From positions 985,001 to 1,049,000 of the forward strand of contig NZ_LT608328.1 of assembly GCF_900095795.1 (NCBI RefSeq): a stretch of DNA of 64,000 bases. Reading direction: 5' to 3'. The position numbers were made by a program, and so were the translations under genes. The stretch is from Petrimonas mucosa. GTDB taxonomy: Bacteria; Bacteroidota; Bacteroidia; Bacteroidales; Dysgonomonadaceae. The notes beneath the pieces are model-generated. The model did not search any database. It saw only the letters and a program-made list of their open reading frames with translations, and had not been told where the DNA came from. Position 1 is the first letter of the stretch. Every line of letters starts with the position of its first letter. Shown piece by piece: positions 45,701 through 55,155 of the stretch.

Positions 45701-47482
45701 ATGGGAAAGATAACAATCACAATTGATAACAAGCGGATAGAGGCAGAACCTGGAACCACTATTCTGAAAGCTGCCAGGGGGGCCGGAATCGAGATTCCTA
45801 CACTATGCCATTTCGAGATGTGCGACATGGGAATCGAAAACAGGCCGGGGGGATGCCGGATCTGTGTGGTGGAGGTGGAAGGCCGCAGGAACCTTGCTCC
45901 GTCGTGTGTGACCGAGGTACAGGAGGGGATGGTGGTAAGCACACATAACATCCGAGTGCTTAACGCGCGCAAGACAGTGCTTCAACTGATCATTTCGGAT
46001 CATCCTTTCGATTGTCTGGTCTGCGCCAAATCGGGGCAGTGCGAACTGCAACACCTGGCTACGCAGTTCGGTATCAGGAGTCTCCCATACGCCGGTGAAC
46101 AGTCGCGTTACAGGAAAGATACCTCCCCCTCCATCATCCGGGATGTGGACAAATGTATATTGTGCCGGCGCTGTGAGATGGTCTGTAACGACGTGCAGAC
46201 CGTAGGGGCACTCTCGGCAGTCAACCGGGGATTTATGGCGGTGGTGGCACCGGCCTTCGAGATGAATCTGGAAAAATCGCCCTGCACCTACTGTGGACAG
46301 TGTGTCTCGGTATGCCCTACGGGTGCGCTTACCGAAGTGGATCACAGTTATGAGGTGCTTCAGGCACTCTCCAATCCGAAGAAGACGGTAGTGGTGCAGA
46401 CTGCTCCTGCCGTGCGTGCAGCGTTGGGAGAGGAGTTTGGCATGGAGCCGGGAACCCTGGTTACCGGCAAGTTGGTGGCCGCCCTCCGTCGCCTGGGGTT
46501 CGACTACGTTTTCGATACCGACTTCGGTGCAGACCTCACCATCATGGAGGAGGGAACGGAGCTGCTGAACAGGATCAAAGGGTATCTGGCAGGTGATCCC
46601 AATGTGCGGATTCCGTTGCTGACCTCCTGCTGTCCCGGCTGGGTGAACTTTTTCGAACATAACTTCCCCGATCTGCTGGATGTACCTTCAACGGCAAAAT
46701 CACCGCAACAGATGTTCGGTGCCATTGCCAAAACCTATTTTGCCGAGAAGATCGGTGTGAAGCGGGAGGATCTGGTTGTGGTTTCCATAATGCCCTGCCT
46801 GGCCAAGAAGTATGAGTGTCAGCGCGACGAGTTCAAGGTGGATGGAAATCCCGATGTCGATTATTCGATCTCAACCCGAGAGCTGGCCGCCTTTATCAGG
46901 CAGGCGAACATCGACTTTCCCGGATTGCCCGACGAGGAGTATGACGATCCTCTGGGAGAATCGTCGGGAGCGGGCGTCATCTTCGGAAACACCGGCGGGG
47001 TTATCGAGGCAGCCTGCCGGACGGCCTACGAGCTCTATACGGGGAGGAGTCTCGACAGGGTGGAGTTTCACGAACTGCGCGGCATGGCGGGTATCCGTTC
47101 AGCAACGGTCGACTTCGACGGACTGAAGCTGAATATCGGGATTGCTCACGGACTGGGCAATGCCCGGAAGCTATTGGACGAGGTCAGAGCCGGGAGGTCG
47201 CAGTATCACGCTATCGAGATCATGGCCTGCCCCGGGGGATGTATCAGCGGGGGCGGTCAACCCTATACCCACCTGAAGGAGGAGATTCTGAAGAGACGCA
47301 CTGCCGCCTTGTATATGGCAGACGAACGCAAAAGGATTCGCAAGTCGCATGAAAATCCTTCGATCATCAGGCTCTACAAGGAGTTTCTTGGCGAACCGGG
47401 TAGTCCCCGGGCCCACAGTCTGCTCCATACGGAGTATTTTCCAAAGAGCAATGAGATCACCATTACGTTAAATAATCATTGA
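45701..47482 (+). CDS. hydA: HydA, catalytic [FeFe]-hydrogenase subunit
   Basis: A 593-residue catalytic subunit. The N-terminal 2Fe-2S domain spans about residues 1-80 (LCHFEMCDMG, GCRIC). It is followed by the His-Cys cluster (HPFDCLVCAKSGQCELQHL), two 4Fe-4S motifs (CILCRRCEMVC, CTYCGQCVSVCP) and the complete H-cluster: TSCCPGW (C310/C311), MPCLAKKYEC (C366) and EIMACPGGCISGGGQ (C510/C514). Both the cluster ligands and the proton-relay cysteine are present, so it should make or consume H2. Its stop lies 14 bp before the hydC ATG. Confidence 0.95.
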   Translation: MGKITITIDNKRIEAEPGTTILKAARGAGIEIPTLCHFEMCDMGIENRPGGCRICVVEVEGRRNLAPSCVTEVQEGMVVSTHNIRVLNARKTVLQLIISDHPFDCLVCAKSGQCELQHLATQFGIRSLPYAGEQSRYRKDTSPSIIRDVDKCILCRRCEMVCNDVQTVGALSAVNRGFMAVVAPAFEMNLEKSPCTYCGQCVSVCPTGALTEVDHSYEVLQALSNPKKTVVVQTAPAVRAALGEEFGMEPGTLVTGKLVAALRRLGFDYVFDTDFGADLTIMEEGTELLNRIKGYLAGDPNVRIPLLTSCCPGWVNFFEHNFPDLLDVPSTAKSPQQMFGAIAKTYFAEKIGVKREDLVVVSIMPCLAKKYECQRDEFKVDGNPDVDYSISTRELAAFIRQANIDFPGLPDEEYDDPLGESSGAGVIFGNTGGVIEAACRTAYELYTGRSLDRVEFHELRGMAGIRSATVDFDGLKLNIGIAHGLGNARKLLDEVRAGRSQYHAIEIMACPGGCISGGGQPYTHLKEEILKRRTAALYMADERKRIRKSHENPSIIRLYKEFLGEPGSPRAHSLLHTEYFPKSNEITITLNNH

Positions 47483-47496
47483 TTAAAGCAGAACAT

Positions 47497-48042
47497 ATGA
47501 GCCAGAAAACAGAGATTACACCCGAAGTGTTCCAGTTCATGCCCGGTGACAGGGAGTCCTTGCAGGTTAAGGTGACTCTTCCGCAGGAGAAGATCGAAAT
47601 CATCGACCGGATCTGTGCATCGTCGGGTAATGATCCGGGCGAACTGATCAACATACTGCATGAAGTACAGCACCAATTCGGTTACCTGCCTGCAGAAGTG
47701 CAGGAGGTCATCGCTCACAACCTGAAGGTCTCGGTTGCCCATGTCTACGGGGTGGTAACCTTTTACACCTACTTTACCATGATCCCCAAGGGAGAGTATC
47801 CCGTCTCCATCTGTACGGGAACAGCCTGTTACGTGCGTGGAGCGGAAAAGGTGCTGGAGGAGTTCAAGAAGGAGCTGAAGATCAAAGTGGGTGAGACCAC
47901 TCCGGATGGCAAGTTCTCCATCAACTGCCTGCGTTGTGTGGGGGCATGCGGACTGGCCCCGGTGGTGTTGGTAGGCGAGCGTGTTTATGGACGTGTCTCG
48001 CCCGACGGGGTGAAGAACATTCTGGATGAGTACAGGAAATAG
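47497..48042 (+). CDS. hydC: HydC, NuoE-like [2Fe-2S] subunit
   Basis: A 181-residue NuoE-like protein. An N-terminal helical part (NILHEVQHQFGYLPAEVQE, VYGVVTFYTYF) precedes the Trx-like 2Fe-2S domain with four cysteines: SICTGTACYVRG and INCLRCVGACGLAP. It is the small electron-transfer subunit of the HydABC hydrogenase. I chose the ATG at 47497; the longer frame begins at a TTG at 47479 overlapping the hydA end. It is the last gene of the operon. Confidence 0.92.
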   Translation: MSQKTEITPEVFQFMPGDRESLQVKVTLPQEKIEIIDRICASSGNDPGELINILHEVQHQFGYLPAEVQEVIAHNLKVSVAHVYGVVTFYTYFTMIPKGEYPVSICTGTACYVRGAEKVLEEFKKELKIKVGETTPDGKFSINCLRCVGACGLAPVVLVGERVYGRVSPDGVKNILDEYRK

Positions 48043-48125
48043 GTGTCAGGATGACAGGATGGAGCCGAAGTGAACTTTTCCAGAAGCAAATGAAGGAAAT
48101 GTGTCTCTTTCATCTATATTTTGAT

Positions 48126-48133
48126 TAATTTTG
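48126..48133 (+). promoter_or_regulatory. -7 promoter box of glyA
   Basis: TAATTTTG fits TAnnTTTG, 32 bp before the glyA ATG in the 122-bp gap after hydC. No clear -33 element. It suggests glyA is transcribed independently of the hydrogenase operon. Confidence 0.5.
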
Positions 48134-48164
48134 CGCTGGAACTGCTAACTAAATTCAACATTAG

Positions 48165-49445
48165 ATGAAACGAGACACACAGATTTTTGAGATTATAGAA
48201 CAGGAGAAGCTGCGTCAGCTAAAGGGGATAGAGCTCATCGCCTCGGAGAACTTTGTCAGCGAACAGGTGATGCAGGCGATGGGATCGGTCCTCACCAACA
48301 AATATGCCGAAGGGTATCCCGGTAGACGCTACTATGGCGGTTGCGAGGTGGTAGACCTGGGTGAACAGCTGGCCATCGATCGCCTGAAGAAGCTGTTCAA
48401 CGCCGAATGGGCCAATGTACAGCCGCACTCGGGTGCGCAGGCAAATGCGGCGGTCTTTCTGGCTTGTTTGAAAGCGGGCGATAAGTTTCTCGGACTCAAC
48501 CTTTCGCATGGTGGACACCTCTCGCACGGTTCGCCGGTAAACTTTTCCGGTCTGATGTTTCAGGCATTGGAGTACAATGTCAAGGAAGATGACCAGCATG
48601 TGGATTACGATCAACTTGAATCGGTGGCCCGCGCTGAACGCCCGAAACTGATCATTGCAGGTGCCTCGGCCTACTCGCGTGAATGGGACTATGCCCGTAT
48701 CCGTAAGGTAGCCGATGAGATCGGAGCCATCTTTATGGTGGATATGGCACATCCTGCCGGTCTGATTGCTGCCGGACTGCTGAACAACCCGCTCAAACAT
48801 GCCCATATCGTAACCTCCACAACCCATAAGACCTTGCGTGGTCCGCGAGGCGGTATCATCCTTATGGGTAAGGATTTCGAGAATCCGTGGGGCCTGAAGA
48901 CACCGAAAGGAGAGGTGAAGATGATGTCGGCGTTGCTCGACTCTGCCGTATTCCCCGGAATGCAGGGCGGTCCGCTGGAGCATGTCATTGCGGCCAAGGC
49001 AGTCTCGTTTGGTGAAGCATTGGAGCCCGAATTCAAGACCTACCAGTCGCAGGTGAAGAAGAATGCGGCGGTGATGGCTCAGGCATTCGCAGATAAAGGA
49101 TACAAGGTGGTGTCGGGTGGAACGGACAATCACATTGTACTGGTGGATCTGCGTACAAAATTTCCCGACCTGACCGGGAAGGTGGCCGAGAAGGCGCTTG
49201 TGGAGGCAGATATCACCACCAACAAGAACATGGTGCCGTTTGATAGCCGCAGTCCGTTCCAGACATCCGGATTGCGTTTCGGAACACCGGCAATCACAAC
49301 CCGTGGGGCGAAAGAGTCGCTGATGGGTGAGATTGTCGAGATGATCGACACGGTACTTGCCAATGTGGAAAGCGAGAAGAGGATAGCGTCGGTACGTGAG
49401 AAGGTGAACGCCACCATGAAGCAGTTCCCGTTATTCGCATGGTAG
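48165..49445 (+). CDS. glyA: Serine hydroxymethyltransferase
   Basis: A 426-residue PLP enzyme converting serine and tetrahydrofolate to glycine and methylene-tetrahydrofolate. Conserved features are [38 protein letters not shown], and the PLP lysine in [15 protein letters not shown]. Length and motifs are standard. recG follows after 9 bp on the same strand. Confidence 0.96.
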   Translation: MKRDTQIFEIIEQEKLRQLKGIELIASENFVSEQVMQAMGSVLTNKYAEGYPGRRYYGGCEVVDLGEQLAIDRLKKLFNAEWANVQPHSGAQANAAVFLACLKAGDKFLGLNLSHGGHLSHGSPVNFSGLMFQALEYNVKEDDQHVDYDQLESVARAERPKLIIAGASAYSREWDYARIRKVADEIGAIFMVDMAHPAGLIAAGLLNNPLKHAHIVTSTTHKTLRGPRGGIILMGKDFENPWGLKTPKGEVKMMSALLDSAVFPGMQGGPLEHVIAAKAVSFGEALEPEFKTYQSQVKKNAAVMAQAFADKGYKVVSGGTDNHIVLVDLRTKFPDLTGKVAEKALVEADITTNKNMVPFDSRSPFQTSGLRFGTPAITTRGAKESLMGEIVEMIDTVLANVESEKRIASVREKVNATMKQFPLFAW

Positions 49446-49454
49446 GATAGCAGC

Positions 49455-51545
49455 ATGATCCTCCAGACCGATATCCAGTTTGTCCCGGGTGTGGGCCCCA
49501 AGCGTGCAGGGATCCTGAACAAAGAGCTTGACCTCTTTACGCTGGGGGATCTGTTACGTTATTATCCTTATCGCTATATCGACCGGAGCCGGATCTATTA
49601 TATCCACGAGATCGACGGCTCCATGCCCTATATCCAGCTAAAAGGCCGGATTACCGCTTTTGAAACCTTTGGTGAAGGCAGGAAGCGGAGACTTGTCGCG
49701 CACTTTACCGACGGTACCGGATTTATCGACCTGGTCTGGTTTCAGGGAATCCGGTATGTGGAAAACAGGTACAAGGTCAATCAGGAGTATATTGTCTTTG
49801 GGAAGCCAACCCTTTTCAACAACCGCTGGAACATTGCCCATCCCGATATCGATCCGTACATGAGCGAGGCCGACCGGCCCGACGGGTTGATGGCGATGTA
49901 CAACACCACGGAGAAGATGAAAGAGCACTCCCTCAATTCCAAGGCGATGCAGAAGATCATCGGGAATGCCTTGGGCATGGTGAAGGGGCGCCTGGAGGAG
50001 ACTCTCTCTGCCGATGTGGTGAAGATGGCAAACCTGATCCCGTTTCACGATGCCATTGAAAATATCCACTTTCCGAAGAATCCGTTGTTGCTCCGTGATG
50101 CTGAGTTCAGGTTGAAATTCGAGGAGCTCTTCTTTATCCAGCTCAACATTGTCAGGTATGCGGCAGACCGGAAAGCGAGACTGAACGGTTTTCTGTTCAG
50201 CCGGGTTGGGAAATACTTGAATACCTTTTACCGGAAACATCTCCCCTTTGAACTTACCCAGGCACAGAAAAGGGTGATCAAGGAGATACGGAAGGATACC
50301 GCTTCGGGTAAGCAGATGAATCGACTGCTCCAGGGGGATGTGGGCAGCGGAAAAACACTTGTTGCGGTCATGTGTATGCTGATTGCCATGGACAACGGTT
50401 TTCAATCGTGCCTGATGGCCCCCACCGAGATCCTGGCGGCACAACATTTCGAGACCTTCTCCCGGTTACTTTCGGAGCTGAAGGTCAACGTGGCGCTGTT
50501 GACGGGATCGACGAAAAAGAGAGAGCGACAGGAGATCCATGCCGGGTTGCTGACCGGCGACATCGATATCCTTATCGGGACTCATGCCCTCATTGAGGAT
50601 GAGGTGCAGTTCCGGAACCTCGGTTTTGTGGTGATCGACGAGCAGCACCGTTTCGGGGTGGCACAACGTGCAAAGCTCTGGACGAAAAGCGAACATCCTC
50701 CACATGTGCTGGTGATGACGGCTACCCCTATTCCCCGAACGTTGGCCATGACGCTTTATGGCGACCTCGATCTCTCCGTTATCGACGAGCTGCCGCCCGG
50801 CCGTAAGCCGGTAAAGACGGTGCATCGGTACGACAAGAACCGGGGGGCGCTCTATCAGTTTATCCGGGAACAGATCGGTGCCAGGAGACAGGCCTATATC
50901 GTCTACCCACTGATCGAGGAGAGCGAGACGCTCGACCTGAAAAACCTGGAAGAGGGATTTCTCCATATCCGGGAGGCTTTCCCGGAATTTACCGTCTGCA
51001 AGATGCACGGACGCATGAAACCTGCCGAGAAGGAGGAGGTGATGCGTCAGTTTGTGAACAACCAGGCGCAAATCATGGTCTCCACCACCGTCATTGAGGT
51101 GGGAGTCAACGTGCCCAACGCCTCGGTCATGGTGATCGAGAGTGCCCAGCGTTTTGGCCTGTCGCAGCTACATCAGCTGCGAGGCAGGGTAGGGCGTGGT
51201 GCCGACCAGTCCTACTGTATCCTGATCACCCCTTATGAACTCTCTGCCGATACCCGAAAGCGGATGGAGATCATGACCGAGAGCAACGACGGTTTCGTTA
51301 TTGCCGAGGCCGATCTGAAACTGCGCGGTCCGGGTGACCTGGAGGGTACACAGCAGAGTGGAATTCCTTTCAACCTCCGGATTGCAGACCTGGTCAGGGA
51401 TAATGCCATCCTCTACCGTGCCCGGGAAATTGCAGAGACCATCATCGCCGACGATCCGAAACTCTCGCAACCGCAACATCTGGTGTTGAAACAGCAGCTT
51501 AGCCGCCTGGGCGGGAACCGGTACGACTGGGGAAGAATCAGTTGA
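49455..51545 (+). CDS. recG: ATP-dependent DNA helicase RecG
   Basis: A 696-residue helicase for remodelling stalled replication forks and Holliday junctions. The N-terminal wedge OB-fold part (QFVPGVGPKRAGILN, then IQLKGRITAFETFGEG) is followed by the helicase core: Walker A GDVGSGKTLVA, a DEQHRFG box (VVIDEQHRFG), TATPIPRT (motif III), and motif VI QLRGRVGRGADQSY. Ends convergently, 6 bp from the next gene on the minus strand. Confidence 0.95.
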   Translation: MILQTDIQFVPGVGPKRAGILNKELDLFTLGDLLRYYPYRYIDRSRIYYIHEIDGSMPYIQLKGRITAFETFGEGRKRRLVAHFTDGTGFIDLVWFQGIRYVENRYKVNQEYIVFGKPTLFNNRWNIAHPDIDPYMSEADRPDGLMAMYNTTEKMKEHSLNSKAMQKIIGNALGMVKGRLEETLSADVVKMANLIPFHDAIENIHFPKNPLLLRDAEFRLKFEELFFIQLNIVRYAADRKARLNGFLFSRVGKYLNTFYRKHLPFELTQAQKRVIKEIRKDTASGKQMNRLLQGDVGSGKTLVAVMCMLIAMDNGFQSCLMAPTEILAAQHFETFSRLLSELKVNVALLTGSTKKRERQEIHAGLLTGDIDILIGTHALIEDEVQFRNLGFVVIDEQHRFGVAQRAKLWTKSEHPPHVLVMTATPIPRTLAMTLYGDLDLSVIDELPPGRKPVKTVHRYDKNRGALYQFIREQIGARRQAYIVYPLIEESETLDLKNLEEGFLHIREAFPEFTVCKMHGRMKPAEKEEVMRQFVNNQAQIMVSTTVIEVGVNVPNASVMVIESAQRFGLSQLHQLRGRVGRGADQSYCILITPYELSADTRKRMEIMTESNDGFVIAEADLKLRGPGDLEGTQQSGIPFNLRIADLVRDNAILYRAREIAETIIADDPKLSQPQHLVLKQQLSRLGGNRYDWGRIS

Positions 51546-51551
51546 TCTCTC

Positions 51552-53165
51552 CTAGATGGTCTGGGTGCCCGGTTTAATCTCTACCTCTCTGGTTTGTCCC
51601 TTACCCCAGTTGATTCTCATCTTGAATGAAACGGTCGACTCAACCGTGATTCTGGGTACTTCTCCCTGATTCTTCCGCTCACTCACCTTCAATGAGACAG
51701 TTCCTTCCGGTCCGAACGGATAGTTGCTGATTCCATGAGCTTCGGTCTGCACAATATCCCAGGTCAGCATATTCTCCGAAAAGTCTGACTTGATGCCGAG
51801 GATATATTCGATAAAGACGGCAATGGGGGGCAACCCCGTCCACCCCACAAAATCCTTTCGGGCCATGAATCCCGGTTCAATGGCTTCGGGTGCATAGTAC
51901 TCCCAGAAGGTGCCTGTATTTTTGTACACTTCAAACACCGACCGGTAGTGGTTGGCTGCTATCTCATTGGCCAGCTCGGTATACCCTTTCTGGTAGAGTC
52001 CATTGATCACCATATAGTTGGCGCCTGGCCAGACCCCGCCTTGCCAGTAACGGCCCCGATCGTTGTATTTGGGATGGTCTGCCGAGAGTGACGGTACCCG
52101 GTGAGGACGGTTGAAGCTATCCTTGTCGGTTAATTTTTCTACCAGCCGGTCTGTCTGCTCCTTGTTCAGGACATCGGTGAGTAGCGCCCAGTATGCAATG
52201 ATCCCTTTTGTCGTTGAAAGCGTCCCATCGGCATATTGATCATAGAGAAACCCGCTCTCTTCGTCCCACAGGTTTTTCTGGATGTAATCGGTCAGAAACC
52301 TTATCTCATCCTCAAACTCTTCAATCTCCTGCCAACGCTCCAGGTAAAGCCCCATTTCAAGGAGAATGCCTGCCGTCATGATCTGCTGAAGATTGGTGTC
52401 GAGCCAAACCATGTGGCCGTGGCTATATATCATGCTGTATTCACTTCTCACCCTGGGCATGTTGTCCATCCCTGTTCCCCATCCGCTCGACCAATAGGTT
52501 CCGTTTGGCCACGTCCGGTTCAGTTTTAGCCATTTGTAGTAGGCACAGAGTACGGGAAAGACCCTGTTTAACCGTTCCCTGTCGCCAAACTGCTTGTAGT
52601 AGAGTATCTCCGCCCAAGGCAACAGGTTGGGTCCCGTACTCACCGGATCATACCGTTCGAAGCAGTCGGCACCGTTTCGCATGATCTCCCTGCAGATGAA
52701 ACCGTCGGGATGTTGTTTGGCATAGAAATTATCGAGGGTTTTCTGGAAGGGGAAAAAGCGGAAGCCATACCGGGCAAACATCATCATGAATGCGGAATCC
52801 CACATGAAAATATTCCCGTTGTAGGCCGTATCCAGGTAAGGCGTGACAAATCCCGAGCCGGGCAGTGGCTGACGTATATTTCCGATGGCAATCTCCCATG
52901 CTTTCCAGTACATCTCGATCTCTTTTTCATGATTTGTCCAGAATGGGATGGGAAGAATTTTTTTTGCCTCTTCGTAACTCCCGGGTATTATACGTTCCTG
53001 TGGTGCAACCCGGAACTCGTTTTCGGCGACCAATGCCTCCTTGACGTAGGTATTCTTTTAGGGCAATTTATATTCCACCAACTCCTCCTGTTCCTCCTGC
53101 GCATAGGCGGTTAAGCACAGGAACATCATGCAACTGACCAGTAAAACCAATTTTGTTGTTTTCAT
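51552..53165 (-). pseudogene. GH63-like (MGH1-type) glycosidase with an in-frame stop after the signal peptide
   Basis: The long frame from 53033 encodes a 493-residue (alpha/alpha)6 glycosidase of the GH63/MGH1-like type (FMWDSAFMMMFARYG, WSSGWGTGMDNMPRV, GRYWQGGVWPGANYMV, TFWEYYAPE), probably acting on alpha-glucosyl or mannosyl glycans. Its only start there is a TTG and there is no signal peptide. Upstream in the same frame, an ATG at 53165 begins a clear signal peptide (MKTTKLVLLVSCMMFLCLTAYA) and 13 more codons up to a TAA at 53060-53058. The nine codons between it and the long frame continue in phase. One nonsense mutation thus separates the secretion signal from the enzyme. It is a pseudogene unless the stop is a sequencing error or is read through. 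Confidence 0.8.
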
Positions 53166-53205
53166 TCCTGACTGATTTATTGATAACATGTTGATTATAG
53201 ATTGA

Positions 53206-55149
53206 TCATTTCAACTGAAGCAACTCCATGATCTTCCCTGCCACTTCGTAATTCTGGTAGGTGCCGATAAAGTGCTTTGCTCCCGGTCCATAGGCAAATA
53301 CCGGTAGCATGGCGGGAGTATGGTCATCTGTGGTGAACCGGGCGGTAACCAGCCCTTTTTCCTGATCCCCGTCCACCAGTACAAGTCCCCCCGTTTCGTG
53401 ATCGGCGGTAACCACCACCAGGGTCTCACCGTTGCTGTCTGCAAACTTCAGCGCCTCGGCTACGGCAAGATCGAAACTGAGCATCTCGCTGACAGCCCCT
53501 GCCAGTGAATTTGAGTGGCCGGCATAGTCGATCTTTGCTCCCTCCACCATCAGGAAAAACCCTCTCTTGCTCTCCCTGGCCAGTTTGTTGACCGCACTTC
53601 TGGTCACCCTGGCCAGCAGTCCGATTGTCTCCTCGGTTGCTGCTTTCTCCAGCAGGTTGTCGATACAGAGCACGCTGCCGTCGAGCTGATCGATCTGTTT
53701 TGTATCGTGGATGACCTGGTACTTCTCCATGAAGGAGTCGATATCAAGACCATCCCGGCGTTTGGTAAAGACCGATGTTCCGCCGCCGACCACCAGGTTG
53801 ATCCTCTTCTCCAGGAGATAGCGGGTAATCAGATCGGAGCTGTCCCGTTCCCTGCTGTGGCCGTAAAAAGCGGCAGGTGTTGCATCCGCAATGTTTCCCA
53901 ATGTGACCACTCCTGTTGCCATACCCTTTGCGATGGCATAATCGGTGATCGATCTGTTTTCCGTTCCGTCATCATTCATGGCAATATGCCTGTTGTTGTG
54001 AGGCTTGCCTGTTGCCAGTGCACTGCCTGCAGCAGCCGAGTCGGAGGTGTAGCTATCCAACGGACTGTTGGTCTGCAAACCTGTGAACCTCATCTTTAAC
54101 ATGGTCAACCCCCTGTTGACGGTTCGGGCAACAGCAATCTGGTTCAGACCCATTCCGTCGCCAATTAGCAGGATTACATTTTTTATTTTTCTCCTTTCTC
54201 CGTCGTTTCGGTAAGAGGGTGTATAGAGCGGTACATAGTGGGAAAGCCGGATATTTTCGGGGTCGAACCCCTCGAATCCTACAGTGATTTTATCTAACAT
54301 CTTTGTCCGTTTCAGGGATGAGGCCTCCCGATTGTTATCCTCAATGGAGTAGTTTATGTCGCCGATGTTTTTGAAGAAGTCGGCACACCGCTCCACATGG
54401 TCGGTATTGATAAAGTCAACACCCATCTGGTGGAAGGTATTCCATGCGGTAACGCCATCGGGGCAACCCCAGAAACGGATCGGTTTATTCAATTTGTGTG
54501 CCTCGGCAATGGCTTGTTGAACCTTCTCCTTTTCCTGCTTTATCATGCTCCCTTTTCCGTTCCATCGCGCATAGTCGTCGAATGGGGCGCTGATCATCGC
54601 AATCCTCTCCAGTTGAGACTGGGTATACTCTTCTTCAAACCTTCCATCAAACGAGACGATCGATGGATATCGGTGAAACTCCTCCGGTTGGGGAGCATTA
54701 CCCGAAATCACCACCGTGGCGGCATATGGATTGACTGCCGGATCAAAAACCGCAGGATGCTCGCTGAGCAGAGCAATGATACTGCTCAGGGCTGGCTCTG
54801 CAGATGTCTTGATGTCGATCATCAATATCAGGGGCTGATCAGAATTTGGCCATGCCCTGCCATCATGTTTGGCAAACTGCTCCACGATGGGATCGATATA
54901 GAGTCGTTTCAGTGTGTTCTCCTTCCTGAGCTCCTTCGTGTCGTGCCCCACAAGCAACATGCCATCCTGGTAGTAGATGTCCGCCTCAATTGAAGAGACA
55001 CGTTGTGAATAGGCCTGGTAGAAGGGGACAAGTTGCCAGTAGTCGTTGTGGGAGTGTATCTTCTGAACGCTCTGCGAATAGGAGGGGTAGAAGAGCACGG
55101 CAACGAGCAGCATCAAAAAGGCAGTTCTGTATCTTCGGCTTCTTTGCAT
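53206..55149 (-). CDS. Secreted phosphodiesterase-alkaline phosphatase fusion
   Basis: A 647-residue exported protein with a Sec signal (AFLMLLVAVLFYPSYSQS). Residues 28 to about 270 form a PI-PLC/glycerophosphodiesterase-like TIM barrel with HSHNDYWQ, SIEADIYYQDG and LVGHDTKEL, plus FWGCPDG later. Residues from about 325 form an alkaline phosphatase domain: VILLIGDGMGLNQ, the serine nucleophile in YTSDSAAAGSALATG, FFLMVEGAKIDYAGHSN and TADHETGG. Together the two could open a phosphodiester and then release phosphate. It sits between the GH63-like gene and the GH92 gene in the PUL, 7 bp from the latter, so it may process a phosphorylated glycan. Confidence 0.85.
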   Translation of the reverse strand: MQRSRRYRTAFLMLLVAVLFYPSYSQSVQKIHSHNDYWQLVPFYQAYSQRVSSIEADIYYQDGMLLVGHDTKELRKENTLKRLYIDPIVEQFAKHDGRAWPNSDQPLILMIDIKTSAEPALSSIIALLSEHPAVFDPAVNPYAATVVISGNAPQPEEFHRYPSIVSFDGRFEEEYTQSQLERIAMISAPFDDYARWNGKGSMIKQEKEKVQQAIAEAHKLNKPIRFWGCPDGVTAWNTFHQMGVDFINTDHVERCADFFKNIGDINYSIEDNNREASSLKRTKMLDKITVGFEGFDPENIRLSHYVPLYTPSYRNDGERRKIKNVILLIGDGMGLNQIAVARTVNRGLTMLKMRFTGLQTNSPLDSYTSDSAAAGSALATGKPHNNRHIAMNDDGTENRSITDYAIAKGMATGVVTLGNIADATPAAFYGHSRERDSSDLITRYLLEKRINLVVGGGTSVFTKRRDGLDIDSFMEKYQVIHDTKQIDQLDGSVLCIDNLLEKAATEETIGLLARVTRSAVNKLARESKRGFFLMVEGAKIDYAGHSNSLAGAVSEMLSFDLAVAEALKFADSNGETLVVVTADHETGGLVLVDGDQEKGLVTARFTTDDHTPAMLPVFAYGPGAKHFIGTYQNYEVAGKIMELLQLK

Positions 55150-55155
55150 ACGATT

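Noticed and set aside
48219-49133. A 304-codon minus-strand frame opposite glyA
   Set aside because: Shadow frame of a well-conserved enzyme with standard codon use on the plus strand.
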